Positions 10,064 to 22,100 of a stretch of 64,000 nt of DNA are shown piece by piece. Each line of letters begins with the position of its first letter. The first letter of the stretch is position 1. Below the pieces are notes generated by a model. It worked only from the letters and a program-made list of their open reading frames with translations, searched no databases and was not told the DNA's origin. The DNA is taken from positions 37,599 to 101,598 of the forward strand of contig CAUYUJ010001406.1 of assembly GCA_963575745.1 (NCBI GenBank), given 5' to 3'. This stretch comes from Prorocentrum cordatum. Taxonomy: Eukaryota > Sar > Dinophyceae > Prorocentrales > Prorocentraceae. Position numbers and translations under genes: made by a program.

Positions 10064-10639
10064 CTCCCAGTGCCTCGCAGAGCTCTTCGGCATCGATGAG
10101 CTACCGGATTTCCGGCGCGGGGTGCAGCTAGTTGGCCCACCCGGCCCGGGCGGACAATGTGGTGACCTGGCTTCGGTTTTTTGGAGATTGCTAGAGATTT
10201 GAACATTTGATAATCCAGATTTTCATTCTGTAGTCGCTCAATTGCGCGTTTCATGGTGCAATTCTCAGGGCTGTAGGTGCAGTGTTTCGATCAAAAGACT
10301 AGGGGGATCCGACGGCTTGAAAAACTCAATTACTCCGACGGAAGGACCCCACATGATAATCCTCTGGGCGAATCTGGAAGAAGCGCTCACCGTCGTCCTC
10401 GTGGTTGGTGAGGCGTCCTGACTGTCTCTTCTGCGTATATTTCTTCTCGCCCTGGCGCGGGCCCTCCCCCCGCTCCCTACGTTGCCCCCGGCCTCGCCCT
10501 CCTGTTTTTTTCGCGCCCCGCCACCGCCTCGCCTTTCCATTGCACGATCGCGCATGTCGGTTTTCCTCGGCGCCATCGCCGCCTCGGCCAGCACAGGCGC
10601 GTTCTCTAATGGCCACGATGCGCAGCCGTTGGGGCAACC

Positions 10640-10735
10640 CCGCGGGCCAGGCTGTCGGGGCAACCCCGCGAGGTGTTTGCGCGCAAGACCAAGCCGTTGG
10701 GACAGCCCCGCGGGCTTCGAGCGGGGCGCAGCCGC
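10640..10735 (+). repeat. Short GC-rich tandem repeat
   Basis: Three near-copies of CCGTTGGGGCAACCCCGCGG or its variants lie end to end next to the 3' end of the helicase fragment. Between 10,300 and 10,640 I see no supported gene. Confidence 0.5.
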
Positions 10736-10737
10736 GC

Positions 10738-11550
10738 TCAGGCGGGCAGCACGAAGCCCAGCTCTGCCGCGAGCTGCTTCGCCTCCGCCCTGGACATAAC
10801 CGCTCTCTTGTCGAACTCCAGGAGCGCCTTCCGCAAGGACGCTGGCGGCCCTCGCTCCAGGAACTCCCGCGGTGGCGGCCGCAGGATCAGCATGTTCCGC
10901 ATGCACGTGGCGCGGGGGAGCATGACGTAGAGGTGCAGCCACCACTGCTCGTCAGACATGCCCGTGCGGCCAGCGTCCTCGTCTCTCGCGCAGTCGATGG
11001 TGACGCCCTTGCGCAGCGTCTGGCCCTGCGACAGCGTGGAGGTCAGGTAGGACGCGTGGGTCAGGGTGAACCCCGAGCGGCGCACGTTGTGCGGCCCCGA
11101 GCTCTGCCATGTGAACTCCTTTTCGCTGGGCCTGAACATCAGAAAACTCCGCGCCCGCGCCTCGGCCTGGCCGTCGTCGTCGGCGTCTTCGGTGCCCTGT
11201 CGCAGCACCTCGGCGACCTCCTGGTAGATCGGAGACTCCTTGAAGCCGTGCACCTGCAGCCAGATTCCCTGCTGTAGGAAGCGGGGGCGAAAGAGCTGGC
11301 CTGCCGAGCACTCCTCGTGCCGCTGCTCGTCCTCGTGGTGGAACTCGAAAGACACGATGGTGGCCCGCTGCTCCTGCACGAGCCCCAACTTCTTCTTCAG
11401 CTCTTCCTGCGCTGCCGTGAACCGAACCTCCATGCCGACGTGGGCCGGCAAGACGCCGTGGATGTCCCCCGTCTTGTGCGTGTTCGGGACGTTCAGGAGG
11501 CGCCGACCCGCGTCGGGATCGCCCTGAATCGTGCCGCACTCTCAACGGCC
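10738..11550 (-). pseudogene. PIF1/UvrD-like helicase C-terminal fragment
   Basis: The minus-strand frame from the ATG at 11,451 to the stop near 10,738 encodes 237 residues, and the same frame reads on upstream to a stop near 11,537 (LLNVPNTHKTGDIHGVLPAHVGM). The distal part, TLTHASYLTSTLSQGQTLRKGVTIDC followed by WWLHLYVMLPRATCMRNMLIL, matches the motif V/VI arrangement of superfamily 1B helicases (a T..SQG.TL block, then LY..L.RA). The ATPase Walker motifs are absent, so this is a fragment or a terminal exon. A TTTTCCTGCAG sequence on the minus strand at about 11,553-11,563 could be an intron acceptor. PIF1-like proteins are carried by Helitrons and are abundant in repeat-rich genomes; I see no Helitron ends. 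Read as a remnant. Confidence 0.55.
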
Positions 11551-11639
11551 TGCAGGAAAACGAGGGGCACGCCCAGACGCCGAGCGTCGCGACGAGCACG
11601 CGTGTTCATCCCTGAGGACCCTCCTCGGATTCGAAATTC

Positions 11640-11895
11640 ACAAACGTGGCCTGGGAATGACTCTCTGGGAACACGACGAACACAAAGTGGCCTACAGTTG
11701 GCTCCGGACATCCAGAATGTGGCCTGGGAATGGTGTTCTGGGAACAGGAAGAACAAGAAGTGGCTTGCAGTTGGCTCCGGGGTTTCAAAATGTGGCCCGG
11801 GAATGGTGTTCTGGGAACACGAAGAACACGAAGTGGCTTACAGTTGGCTCCGGGCATGCAGAATGTGGCCCGGAAGTGGCGTTCTGGCAGCGCGA
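11640..11895 (+). repeat. ~71-bp tandem repeat
   Basis: About three and a half units begin GTGGCCTGGGAATG and contain TCTGGGAACA, GAAGTGG and AGTTGGCTCCGG. Starts are near 11,646, 11,718, 11,789 and 11,860. Confidence 0.8.
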
Positions 11896-11899
11896 GAGC

Positions 11900-12360
11900 C
11901 CAAAAGTGACGACAGTTACAAGGTTTGGATGACCCGCTCGGATTGCCAACATGATCTGCGGGCCCCATAGGGAGTGGGCTCCCGCCTTAGACTTCCTCAC
12001 AATTCACTCACAGACGAGGCTCCCGCCTGAGACTTCCTCCAAATTCAGGCCTGAAGAGCCCAAAAGTGACGACAGCTGCAGGGTTTGGATGACCCGCTCG
12101 GATTACCAACATGAAGCGCGGGCTCCATAGGGAGGGGTTCCCGCCTGTGACTTCCTCGCAATTCACTCACAGAAGAGGCTCCCGCCTGAGACTTCCTCCG
12201 TACTCAAGCTTGAGGAAGCCAAAAGTGACGACAGCTACAAGGTTTGGATGACCCGCTCGGATTACCAACATGATCTGCGGGCCCATAGGGAGGGGGCTCC
12301 CGCCTGAGACTTCCTCACAATTCACTCACATACGAACTCCCGCCTGAGACTTCCTCCAGG
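11900..12360 (-). repeat. ~160-bp satellite, minus orientation
   Basis: About three units contain CTCCCGCCTGAGACTTCCTC, CAATTCACTCACAGA and GATGACCCGCTCGGATT. This is the reverse complement of the long array at 29,640-31,165. Confidence 0.8.
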
Positions 12361-12605
12361 TGAGTATGTGAATGAGTGAGCGTGTGACAGAGTGCGAGTG
12401 ATCGTGATGATGCTGATGATGATGATGATGCTGATGATGATGATGAGTATGTGAGTGGCTGAGCGTGTGAGAGAGCGCGAGTGATGATGCTGATGTTGAT
12501 GATGAGAGAGTGTGAGTGAGTGTGAGTGTGAGTGAGTGGTGATGATGATGAGTGAGTGAGTGAGTGAGTGTGCGAAGGCAGAAGAGGAGAGGGGGTGGGG
12601 TGAGT
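12360..12605. repeat. (GAT)n and (TGAG)n microsatellite
   Basis: Interrupted GAT and GTGAGTGA runs sit between the 160-bp satellite and the segment AAGAACCCCACTTTGGATGT at 12,634. The same neighbours occur in reverse order at 29,190-29,640. Confidence 0.85.
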
Positions 12606-12954
12606 GTTCCTGCGCGGGGTGTGCAGAGAAAACAAGAACCCCACTTTGGATGTGGGGAACATACACGTTGCGAGTTTTCAAGCTGACATTCGAGAACGCT
12701 CTCTCCTTGTTATCTGGGCGCTGATTTGCGTGTTGAGAGCTCTACGAGGGTCCCAGTCGGGGCGGTTTTGCCGCTGCGATCCGTCTCTCTGGCGTGTCTT
12801 CTTTTGGTGATGCCTGCGCCCATTGGCTCGGCAGGCCCTTGATGCAGATGCCTCAGCGTCCTGGCTCGGCAGTGTTGCAGTTTTTCTTGGCTCGTCGTAA
12901 GCCCGCTCGCTGCCCCACGAGGGCCTGACCGCGAGACCGCAAACCGCAAAAACC

Positions 12955-12985
12955 TGGTTGACGGTGTACCGCCGGCTCCCAGAAC
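12955..12985 (+). repeat. Hairpin repeat motif, left arm lost
   Basis: The loop CCTGGTTGACGG and right arm ACCGCCGG with the CTCCCAG tail remain; the left arm is replaced by ACCGCAAAAA. Confidence 0.5.
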
Positions 12986-13004
12986 TGCGTGACTGCGGCT
13001 CCAT

Positions 13005-13260
13005 GGCTGCGCGGCTGCGGCTAGACGGCTGCGGCTGCGGCTAGGCGGATGCAGCTGCGGCTGCAGCGGCTGCGACATCAACTGCGGCTGAGGCTGCGTG
13101 CTGCGCGGATGCGCGGTTGCGGCTGCTACTGCGGTGCCGCTGGCTGTGGCTCTGGCTGCGGCTGCGGGTGCAGCAGCTTCGGCTGCGGCTGCAGCCCGGG
13201 CTCGTTGCGGCTGTCGCTGCAGCTGCGGCTGCAGCTGCAGCCGCTCGTCTGGGGCTTCGG
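13005..13260 (+). repeat. GGCTGC-type hexamer array
   Basis: The array follows the truncated hairpin motif and is followed directly by family C (CTACCTCGTAGAGCTC at 13,266), the same order of blocks as near 8,585-8,850. Confidence 0.85.
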
Positions 13261-14312
13261 CTGTGATCTACCTCGTAGAGCTCAGCATTGATGAGCTGGA
13301 GGAATTCCGGCATGGAGTGGAGCTAGTTGGCCGACCCGGTCGGCTAGGGCGGACAATGTGACAGCCTGGGGTGGGTTTTCTCAAGATTGTGAGAGATTTG
13401 ACGGTTCGTTCTCAGAAACCAGATTTTGGTCCCTGCAGTCGATCATGGCGCGTTGCATGGTGCGATTCTCAGGGCTGTAGTTGTAGCGCAGCTCTTGAAA
13501 ATTGGGAGCAACCGTCGGCCGTCGGGATGCATTTTTCTAGATGATAATGGTTTCGTGAACTTAACTCAAGCAAGTAGCAAGCGACTTAGCTCCAGAGCTC
13601 TTCGGCAAGACGAGCTAAGAGGAACACATCGTAGCTCTCGAAAATTTGGGGCATGCGTCGGCCGTCGGGATGCATTTTCCTAGATGATAATGATTTCGTA
13701 AACTTAACTTAAGCAGGTAGCAAGCAAGCAACACAGCTCCATTTTTTCCTGTCGTAGGTTATAGCGCGTCGAGCTATCGAATTCTCATGTGCGTAGCTGT
13801 AGTATCACCATCAAAACATCTGGCGGAACCAACTTCGTATAGAAACCAGAGAAAATCACTTTTCGAGTTTTTAAGCTGATATGCAAGCAAGCTTTCTCAG
13901 CGTATCCTGAGCACTACTTCGCGTGTCAACAGCTCTATGAGGGCCCCGGCCGAACCAGAAAAGATTGTTCGGGTGTACAGTGGAGCTAGTTGGCCGGCCG
14001 AACCAGAGAGAAAGATGTGACTACACGGGCTCGGTGCTCTTGAGATTTGCCAGAGATTTGAAAGGTCATATTCAGAGGCCTTTTTTCTTATTCCCTGTAG
14101 CAGGTCATGACGCGCTTGCTACCTTAAAATCAGATCTGTAGGTGCAGTATTTCGATCAAAGCACTAGGAAGAACTGACTCAATGTTGACATAATATAATT
14201 CATTTCCCGAGTTTTCAAGTTGATGCTCTTCTCTGCTGGCATGAGCTTTCTCTGTGACACGTGGCAAGTCATGCCTCGTTCGTCATCTTATCATGAGCTC
14301 TCCAGCTGCAGT

Positions 14313-14338
14313 CGGTAACCAAGGTTGACGGTTTACCG
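14313..14338 (+). repeat. Hairpin repeat motif, short stem
   Basis: CGGTAA pairs with TTACCG around a loop containing AAGGTTGACGG. The outer part of the left arm has diverged. Confidence 0.6.
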
Positions 14339-14459
14339 CCGGCTCCCAGTTGTGTAATACAGAGAAAATGACATTTTTCGAGTGCTTAAGCTGTATTGAA
14401 GTGAGCTTTTTCGTATTCTGAGCACTACTTCGCGTTTCAAGAGGAGCTCTACGAGAGTC

Positions 14460-14492
14460 CCGGCGGTAACCTGGTTGACGGTTTACCGCGGG
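14460..14492 (+). repeat. Hairpin repeat motif
   Basis: CCGGCGGTAA is opposite TTACCGCGGG around CCTGGTTGACGGT. It is preceded by AGCTCTACGAGAGTC and followed directly by a GGCTGC array. Confidence 0.7.
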
Positions 14493-14494
14493 CT

Positions 14495-14745
14495 GCCAGC
14501 GGCTGTGCGGCTGCGGTTTAACGGCTGCGGCTGCGCAGCTGTGGCTTTGCGGCTGCGCCTTGCTGCGGCCCGGGGATGCAGACTTGGGGCTTGCTGTGGC
14601 GGTGGCTGCGTTTGTGGTGTGGCTGCTGCAGCGGCTGCGGCTGCAGTTGTTGCTGCGGCTGCGGCTGCGGCTGCAGCGGCTCAGGCGGTTGCGGCTGCGG
14701 CGGCGGCGGCGGCTGCGGCTGCGGCTGCAGCGGCTGTGGGATCTT
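14495..14745 (+). repeat. GGCTGC-type hexamer array
   Basis: Third array of the same hexamer type, adjoining a hairpin motif as at 12,955. The repeat gives open frames of Ala, Cys/Gly or Gln/Pro composition depending on frame. Confidence 0.85.
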
Positions 14746-14759
14746 CCTCGTGATTTGTC

Positions 14760-17640
14760 TTGCGCCATCTCCGAGAGTAGGATTGCGTCGGCTCCTCCGG
14801 GCATGAAGGCCCATGTGGAGGTTCAGGCTCCACCAGGGGGCTTGAATCACGCTTAGATGCTGCAGGGAGGTTCCAGGCAAAGTTCGCTCGAATCTTCGCG
14901 GGGAAGTCTGGCTTCCTGTGACGCTCTTGTGGGGCATGAGTAATGCGCTGCCAGCTCCAGGGGGCATTGTTGCCAAACATGTAGTGGGTCAGGTGGATGG
15001 GGCACTCCTCGTTCGAGGAGGAAGCTTGAGCCTAGTATTGATGTGGATTATCCTTGGGCGAAGTTGAGTGCACCGTCGGACTAGAAGAACCGCGGCGTCA
15101 TTGCGTGATGGAATGTTCGTCGGGCGGGAAAAGGGAAAAGCCGCGACATTTTAAATTCGATCGGCAAGCAGGCTATAGCTCTGGCGGGTTTTCAGACACT
15201 CAGATTATATGCGGGCGCGATCTCGTCAGGAGGAGCTACGCAATACCTAGAAGTAAGCGTCGAAAGGCCTCCCTGCTCTTCGCGGGGGAGGGATTATCTT
15301 TTGAGCCACATTTCGTGGACGGAGTTTGGCCATCGCGAGTTTCATTAGCGTGGCGCGTTTGTTCGGCATGAGGACTAGAGAAAAGTGACCCAGTCAGATG
15401 TGGATAATCATTTTCATGGGCGTTTTCTACACGAAATTTCTCGACAGCTACGCTGCCATCGGTCAAAGTATCCCAAGGAGCCGCGCGACTTCGTCGTCTC
15501 GCAGATGCAAACATCGAGCTCCAAACGGCGAGGTGAATGGCTGCTTGGGGACGGGCCAGGGGTATCTGGTGGAGAAGTCTCGGGAGGCGCTGGCAAAGGG
15601 TGTTGGAGGGGGTGGTGACCACTTGGAGGAGCCAGATCCGTGCGAGGAGGACTCACTTGAAGGCGGAGGAGGTGAAGGAACCCAACGCAGACGAGGTGGT
15701 GGTGGGCGTCTGGTCTCGGGCTTTAAGATTCGGGGTGGAAGTCGGAGGGGGAGTGCGCGCCGGGCATCTCCTCAGGTTTTAGGTTTTTGGGGTGGGGGTG
15801 GGTGGGGGATCCGTCTTGAGAACGCGTTCGCTTGGAGGGGAAGCACTTTTCGAGGAAGCCATGGCTGCGAGCGGGTCCTGCGCTAGGTCGGGGTGAGCAG
15901 GCGACTCGATATTCATGTGTGTATATATATATATATATCCGACTGCTGTGAAGTGGTTGATCCCTAAGACTGTGAACCGTGCGTCTCCCACAATTGCAGT
16001 TGAGGAATTCGAGCTGTCCCTGAGCGTCCATTGCTGCCGTGTGACTTCCTTGAATTATGCTCCGTCGGCGAGGCGGGGGCTTCCCCAGCGTCGTTTCGTG
16101 CGTGAGAGACCGAAGGGGCCCCTCGGATATGCGCAGATGATGGCTCGATCGAAGCCCTTCGAATATGCGGTATGCATGTCTTTGTCTTGAGGACGAGCGT
16201 GGAGGGCGCCAGATTATGCTAGATGCGTTGAGGACTGGCTTGGTTGATTTGGCCATGGCGGTTGAGCACGTGCTCGATACCCCCCGATAAGGCCCCCCAA
16301 GAAGTCTGGGGTCCATTGGCATGCTTTCCATGGAAAACGTGCAGCTCTGCGTCGGGGGGGCATGACGACCGCTGTGATGTGCCAAAACGACCAGACGTGA
16401 ACGGCGGAGGTTGGGGGCGAGGATACAGAGGTGGAAGACAGAGGCGGTCAGCGGGGGGAGGAGGGGCCACTGCGGACACCCTGAAGCTGGAAACGGGCCA
16501 AGAGAGCCAGGGTCGCGAGCGATGGGGGTCTGCTCTGCTGAGCCACGTGCGCCCTCAGGCCCGAGATGGTACTCGGAAGGCGTTGCGCGCTTTGAGGAGT
16601 CATATCCAGGGATCCGTGTCGGCTTTCAGCATGGCGTTGCTTCCTCAGGCCCAGACGAAACTCCGCATTGGTGGGGGCCCTGGTCCCAGTCGCGTCACGG
16701 CCACCATGATTTAGAATCTTGCGTGGGCGACTCACCGTCGGGGCTTGGTGAGCTTTAGGGGGATGTGCGAGCGCGGGGTGTCGGTTCCCGAGGGCTGGAG
16801 AGAAATCTCCGCGACGATGATGCCGAAAGTGTGATGTCAGGGGCCTTCAAGGTACTCGCGTGCTGTGCATGCAGAGTGTTGTCGTGCAGTGGTATGTGAC
16901 CTGTTTTGTGCTGCTGATTGAGGATATTATCGAGCGTGATCAATAGGCGCCGTGCACATGTTTTTGCCCTCGGCGTAAGACTTCGGATCTTACAGCGGTG
17001 TGGAAACGCGTGTCGCAACGTTGAGCTCTCAGTCCTTGGGGCGAGTATGTGAGTTTGTTTCCTGCGAATTTTGATATTCCGCATGTTTTCGCTTATGTAT
17101 ATCCTCTTATCTTTTTTTGGAGCAGTTATCCATTCCAGGTGACCTACTATAGTATCATTATTATTGTTGTTGTTATTATATATTATATATATATCTCTAC
17201 ATATATGTATATATATACATCTGCATTGTCGGGGCCGATGACGTGGAGTCGTTGACCTGCCACCATCCAAGGGATCGAAACGTCGAGCCGTGTGACGTGG
17301 GGCTGCAGCAGTCGAACTGGAGGTGTGGAGGGTCCGATGATTTTTCTCGTAGTAACGATTGTTCTTTGGCAGGATGTGGTGATGTCTTGTCGTGGCGGGG
17401 GCCGTCTTGGATTTGCTCCGGCTTATTCCAGGGGCAGAGGCTTGCGCATTCCCTGTGGGCTGTTGATATTTTGCTGTGTGCTGAATCTAAGGATGATTTA
17501 TCCCGAGTTGTGAGTGTTCCGCTGCTTCGGCGGTGCCCATTTGGAAGTCCAAGTCATTGCGTAATCTGTGCTTCGGGTCGGCAGCGCCTGCCGGCATATC
17601 GCCGACCCCGCGGCACGCGTTGCGCCTGTTCGTGCCAAGA
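14760..17640. other. Stretch without a supported gene
   Basis: Sequence is of mixed composition with short open frames on both strands, none with a recognisable domain. Small (TA)n runs lie at about 15,919-15,940 and 17,165-17,220. Because a retrotransposon tail starts at 17,670 in plus orientation, part of this stretch may be its heavily decayed upstream coding region, but I cannot show a reverse transcriptase motif in it. Confidence 0.4.
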
Positions 17641-17669
17641 CATGATTCTGTCACGAGTCTCAAGATTTT

Positions 17670-19100
17670 GTGTTTCCAAGGGTGCAAGAGATCGACATCT
17701 GGGGGATTTCTTTTGCCGAGACTTGGAAGCGGTATTGTGATGTGGTTCAGGCGACAGAGAAAGCTCAGACATGCTTGTATCGTGAAATCTCCTACTGCCG
17801 AGCGACTGGCATTGCTGTGAGTGGCATATTTGAATTACATAGCTCGATAATGGCCCCGGCGATGCTACTCAGCTGTGAAGGGAAAAACGGCGGATGTAAC
17901 GACGGTGGCGACATGCACTCCTTTGGGGGGCGCCGCCTGGAAACCATGTCGGGGCAGCGGAAGAAGAAGACGGAGGGCTGGGCGGAATTCCAGACGAGAG
18001 GATCTGATGTTGGCCCCAGGCGGTATCATGCATGTGGGTTTTGTAGCGCCGTGCAGCTTCAGCTGGAACGCACTTTATGGGCGAAGGATGTGGCAGAGGT
18101 TGCGCGGGCTTGTTTTCAGGAGGTCGAGGTTTCGCGCGCCGAGAACGCTGCTGTTTCAAATGATGTGACTTCTTTGGAAACTGGTGGCATTTCAATATGA
18201 ATGATTGCCAATCGGTTGTCTGATTCTGCGGGCTGTCTCAATCGGCGACAGGCCAAGAGCTTGGCAGTGCGTGCGGCGGCTGCTGCAGTGTCGGCGGCTC
18301 GAGGTGTCCGAACTACCAGCTCTTTTTCGTCGATGGTCGCGTGCAGCTCGAACATGGTCGCCATCAGATTGTCTTCGCGTGATCGCTCAAAGGAACCGAT
18401 ATGTGAGGAATGGCTGGTCCCGAGACTGGCCGTGCTGCGCGGTCGTGGATGCTGGGCGAAGGATCGAGAGGCATACATCTCGACATTGCAGTGGCGCGAG
18501 AGAAAGAGGTCACGCGACGCATTGAGGGGGGGGAGAGCACGGGGATATACTTCCTGTGATTCGGCACTGTGTACTTTTGCTGGGGATGAATGGTTTCGTG
18601 ATCTGGATGGCTCGACCTGTGCGAGGTGAAAATGTTGTCAGCATGTATTGGAGACGACTGGGCTCAATTTTTTGAACGCTTATGTTTTTCAACCTAAGCC
18701 AAGGTTTGGACGTGATGAACCGGAGGAATTGGTTGAGCAGTTGGTGAATGGGAAGACGGCATATCGTATCATGAAAGTTTTTGAACGGGAAGGTAACGCT
18801 CGTGCCGATGCATTTTCTTCGGGGGCCTGGGGGGCCGATATCGTATTCAATGGTTTCAAGATCGTAACTTACTTCAGTCTCGTAAGAGTGCTCTCCGTGG
18901 TGCATTCGATGGAGGTGGCAGTGCTGGTGCGTCGGGGGGAGGATGGTGGCTCCAGATGGGAGTGCAAGCGAGTGAGGGTGCGCTGTTGCAGTGGCATGTT
19001 GTCTGTGAAGAGGCGTGTGGCCTCGGCTCAGACAGCGCCGTCACCATTTGTGAGTTGCAAGCTTGCTGGCGCCTGTCTGCGGCCGCCGTGACGGTGGCTA
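17670..19100 (+). pseudogene. Decayed non-LTR retrotransposon tail, second copy
   Basis: Two open segments in different frames parallel the ORF at 1-1,494. Bases 17,670-18,200 encode YREISYCRATGIAV and, further on, EGWAEFQTR, which align in order with YFADIQFYRSRSVPL and ETWEEFRDR of the first copy. Bases 18,648-18,830 encode FEREGNARADAFSSGAW, matching the REFNCVADEL element. After a frame change near the G-run at 18,820-18,835, bases 18,842-19,090 encode RKSALRGAFDGGGSAGASG and then SAVTICELQACWRL, matching GGWDGG and TDSELTACERLL. Domain order is therefore the same as in the first copy. Frameshifts and stops between 18,200 and 18,650 show it is not functional as it stands. Confidence 0.6.
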
Positions 19101-19199
19101 GTGGTGTACTTATATGCCGCTCGCGCGCGCCCGCGTCAGCTGTGGAGTCTAGGGGTGACCGCAAGCCGCAGAACAACAGGTTGGCGGCTGATCGCCGGC

Positions 19200-22100
19200 G
19201 TCCAGTTCCCGGATAGCTCCTTGGAGAGCTATGGGGCGTGTGGGATAAGAAGCCAGCAGGCAGGGCCACGCCAGCTCATTTTCAAGGCTCCCAGGCAGGC
19301 ATCCCAGGAGCGGCTTGCTTGAGCACGTGGCGGATCCCCAGAAGCGTTTTCCTACTCGTTCCCCACGCGCGAGACCGAAGCCTATCCGCAGCTCCTTCGC
19401 AGCTGCTTCGAAGTCCTTCGAAGCATGCTATTCGCAGCTTGCATGCTCCGCAGGCGTGCTTTCCAGCGTCCTTGTGCTGTCCAGCGCCCTTGCAAGCGTC
19501 TCCCACAGGCGTTTCGCGCGCTTCAGACGGTGTCGCTATTTCCGGATAGCTCCTTGGAGAGCTACGAGGGATGTCAGATAAGAAGCCGGCAGGCAGGGGT
19601 GCGCCGGCTCGTCTCCAAGGCTCCCGGGCAGGCATGCTCTCAGCGACTTGCTTGAGGCGCAAGCGTGGAAGCGTTTTCCTCTTCGTTCCCAATGCGCGCG
19701 CCTGACGCCTTGCCGCAGGTCCTTCGCAGCTCCCTCGAAGCTCCTTCGAAGCTTGCTTTTCGAAGCTTGCGCGATTCCCAGGCATGCTTTCCAGCGTCCT
19801 GGCAGTCGTCTCCCAGGGACATTTTCCGAGCTTGCAAGCTCGCAAGGCATGCTTTCCAGCGCCCTTGCAAGCGTGAGTTACAAGCGTTTCGCGCGCTTTG
19901 GACTGCGCTGCTGTCCGGGCGTCTTAATGCCGCAGTGGACTGGACTGCGCGAATTCGACGCTTGCAAGCTCCCCAGTCACGTTTTCGCGCGTCCTTGCAA
20001 GCCTCTCCCGCAGGCTGTCTAAGCGCGTTGGACTGCGTCGTTATCCGGGTTTTGGACTACACACATGCTTTTTGGAGCTGGCAAGCTCTCCAGGCTTGTT
20101 TTCACTGCCCTGGCATGGTTCGCCCACAGGCATTTCCACGCTTGCAAGCGCGCCAGGCATGCTGTCTAGCGGCCTAGCAGGCGTCCCCCATAAGCGTTTC
20201 GCAGAGAGCTAAGAGTGTGGCAGGTTAACAAGCCGGAGCCGCAGGGTAGCCCCAGAGTTCGTTTTGGCTTCCGTGAAAAATCCCCGGCGCGCTCTGTGCG
20301 AAGTTCCCGGATAGCTCTCGCTAAGGAGGTATGAAAATAGAAGCCGGCAGCGTAGGGTAGGCCAGCCCCTCGCCGAGGCTCCCAGGCAGGCATCCCCAGA
20401 GCGGCTTGCTTGAACCCCCGGCGTGTTCCAGCAAGCGTTGTTCTGCTCTCAATGCGCGATCCTGAAACCTTTTCCGCAGGTCGTTCGCTCCTTTGCAGCT
20501 CCTTCGAAGCTGTCTTGTCGGAACTGGGGCGCTCCCCAGGCATGCTTTCCAGGTCGTGGCAAGCGTTCTCCACAGGCATTGTTCCCGCATAGCTCTCTGA
20601 GAGCTGAGAGGGTTTCATATGAGGCTGTCCGGCACAGCTACGCCAGCTCCTCTCCGAGGCTCCCAGGCAGGCGTCCCCGCGGCGCCTTGCTTGAGGCTGT
20701 AGCGGGTCCCGGGGAGCGTTTTCCTGCTCGTTTCCAATATGTGTGCCAGAAGCCTTTTCGAGGCTCCTTCGCAGCTCCTGCGAAGGTCCATCGAAGCTCG
20801 TCTCTTCCCGGATAGCTTGTAGAGAGGCAATAGGGTTTCAGATCTAGAAGCCAGAACCACAGGGTGGCCCCAGAGATCATTCCGGCTTCCGTGAAAAGAC
20901 TTCGTAGTGCCCTGCTCGAGATTCTGCCAAGTCCCTGCAGGCGTTTTCTACGTGTTTCCATGGCCGTGCCCGGAAGCTTTCCAGAAAGTCCTTCGGCAGC
21001 TCCCCCCAGGTCCTTGTAGAGTTCTTCGACAGCTTTCGCGCGCCCTTCTGGCGCCCTGCTATCCGTATGTTGGATTCCGCAAGTTCCCGGAAAGCTTCTT
21101 GGGGAGCTTAGAAGGTTTCAGATCAGAAGCCGGCTGGCAGGGCTACGCCAGCCCCTCTCCAAGTCTCCCTGGCTTGCATCGTCGCAGCGCCTTGCGTGAA
21201 CTCGCAGCGGGTCCCGAGAAGCGTTCCCCTATTCGTTCCCAGTGCGCGTGCCTGAAGCCTGACCGCAGGTCCTTCGCAGCTCCCTCGAAGCTCCTTCGAG
21301 GCTCGATTTTCGAAGCTTGCGAGCTCCCCAGGCATGCTGCCCAGCGCCCAGGCAAGCGTCTCCCGCGCGCGTCTTCCACGCCTGCAAGGTGCCCAGGCAT
21401 GCTTTTCAGCGCCATTGCGAGTGTCTCCCATTAGCGTTTTACGGGGTGAAGCCCGGAAGCTTCCCTGGCATGTTTTCCGGCGCCCTGACAAGCATCTCGC
21501 AAACGCGTTTCCTCGACTTGCAAGCTCTCCAGGCATGCTGTCCAGCGCCGCCAGGTTTTGGACGGCAGGAGTCGCATGCTTGCAAGGTTCCCAGGCATGT
21601 ACTCTCGAGCGTCCTCGCAAGCGTCCTCCACAGGCGTTCTCAGTGCCTTGGACTCGTCGCCGTTCTGTCGCTATCCGGGTTCCGGACTAGACGGGTTGCA
21701 GCGGGTCCCGAGATTCCTTTTCTGAGATTTTTCCAATGCGTCTGCCCAGAAGCTCTCCAGAAGGTCCTGCGGAAGCTCTCTCCAAGTCCTTCCATAAATT
21801 TTGGACAGGCCTTTACACGCCTTTCAGGCGCCCTGCTATCCGGGTTAGGATCCCGCAAGTCCAGCGGCCTTGCAGGCTTCCTCCATAAGCGTTTCACGCG
21901 CTTCAGACTGCGTTGCCGTCGGGGTTTTGGATTGCAGAAGTACGCGCTTTCGACTGCGTCGCATTCGGGAATTCCCGGATAGCTCCTTGAAGACTCCTGG
22001 ATGGCTCGTTGGAGAGCCAACAGGCTTCAAATTATAAGCCGACAGCGCAGGGTAGACCAGCCTCTCTCCAAGGCCCCCAGGCAGGCATCCCCGGAGCCGA

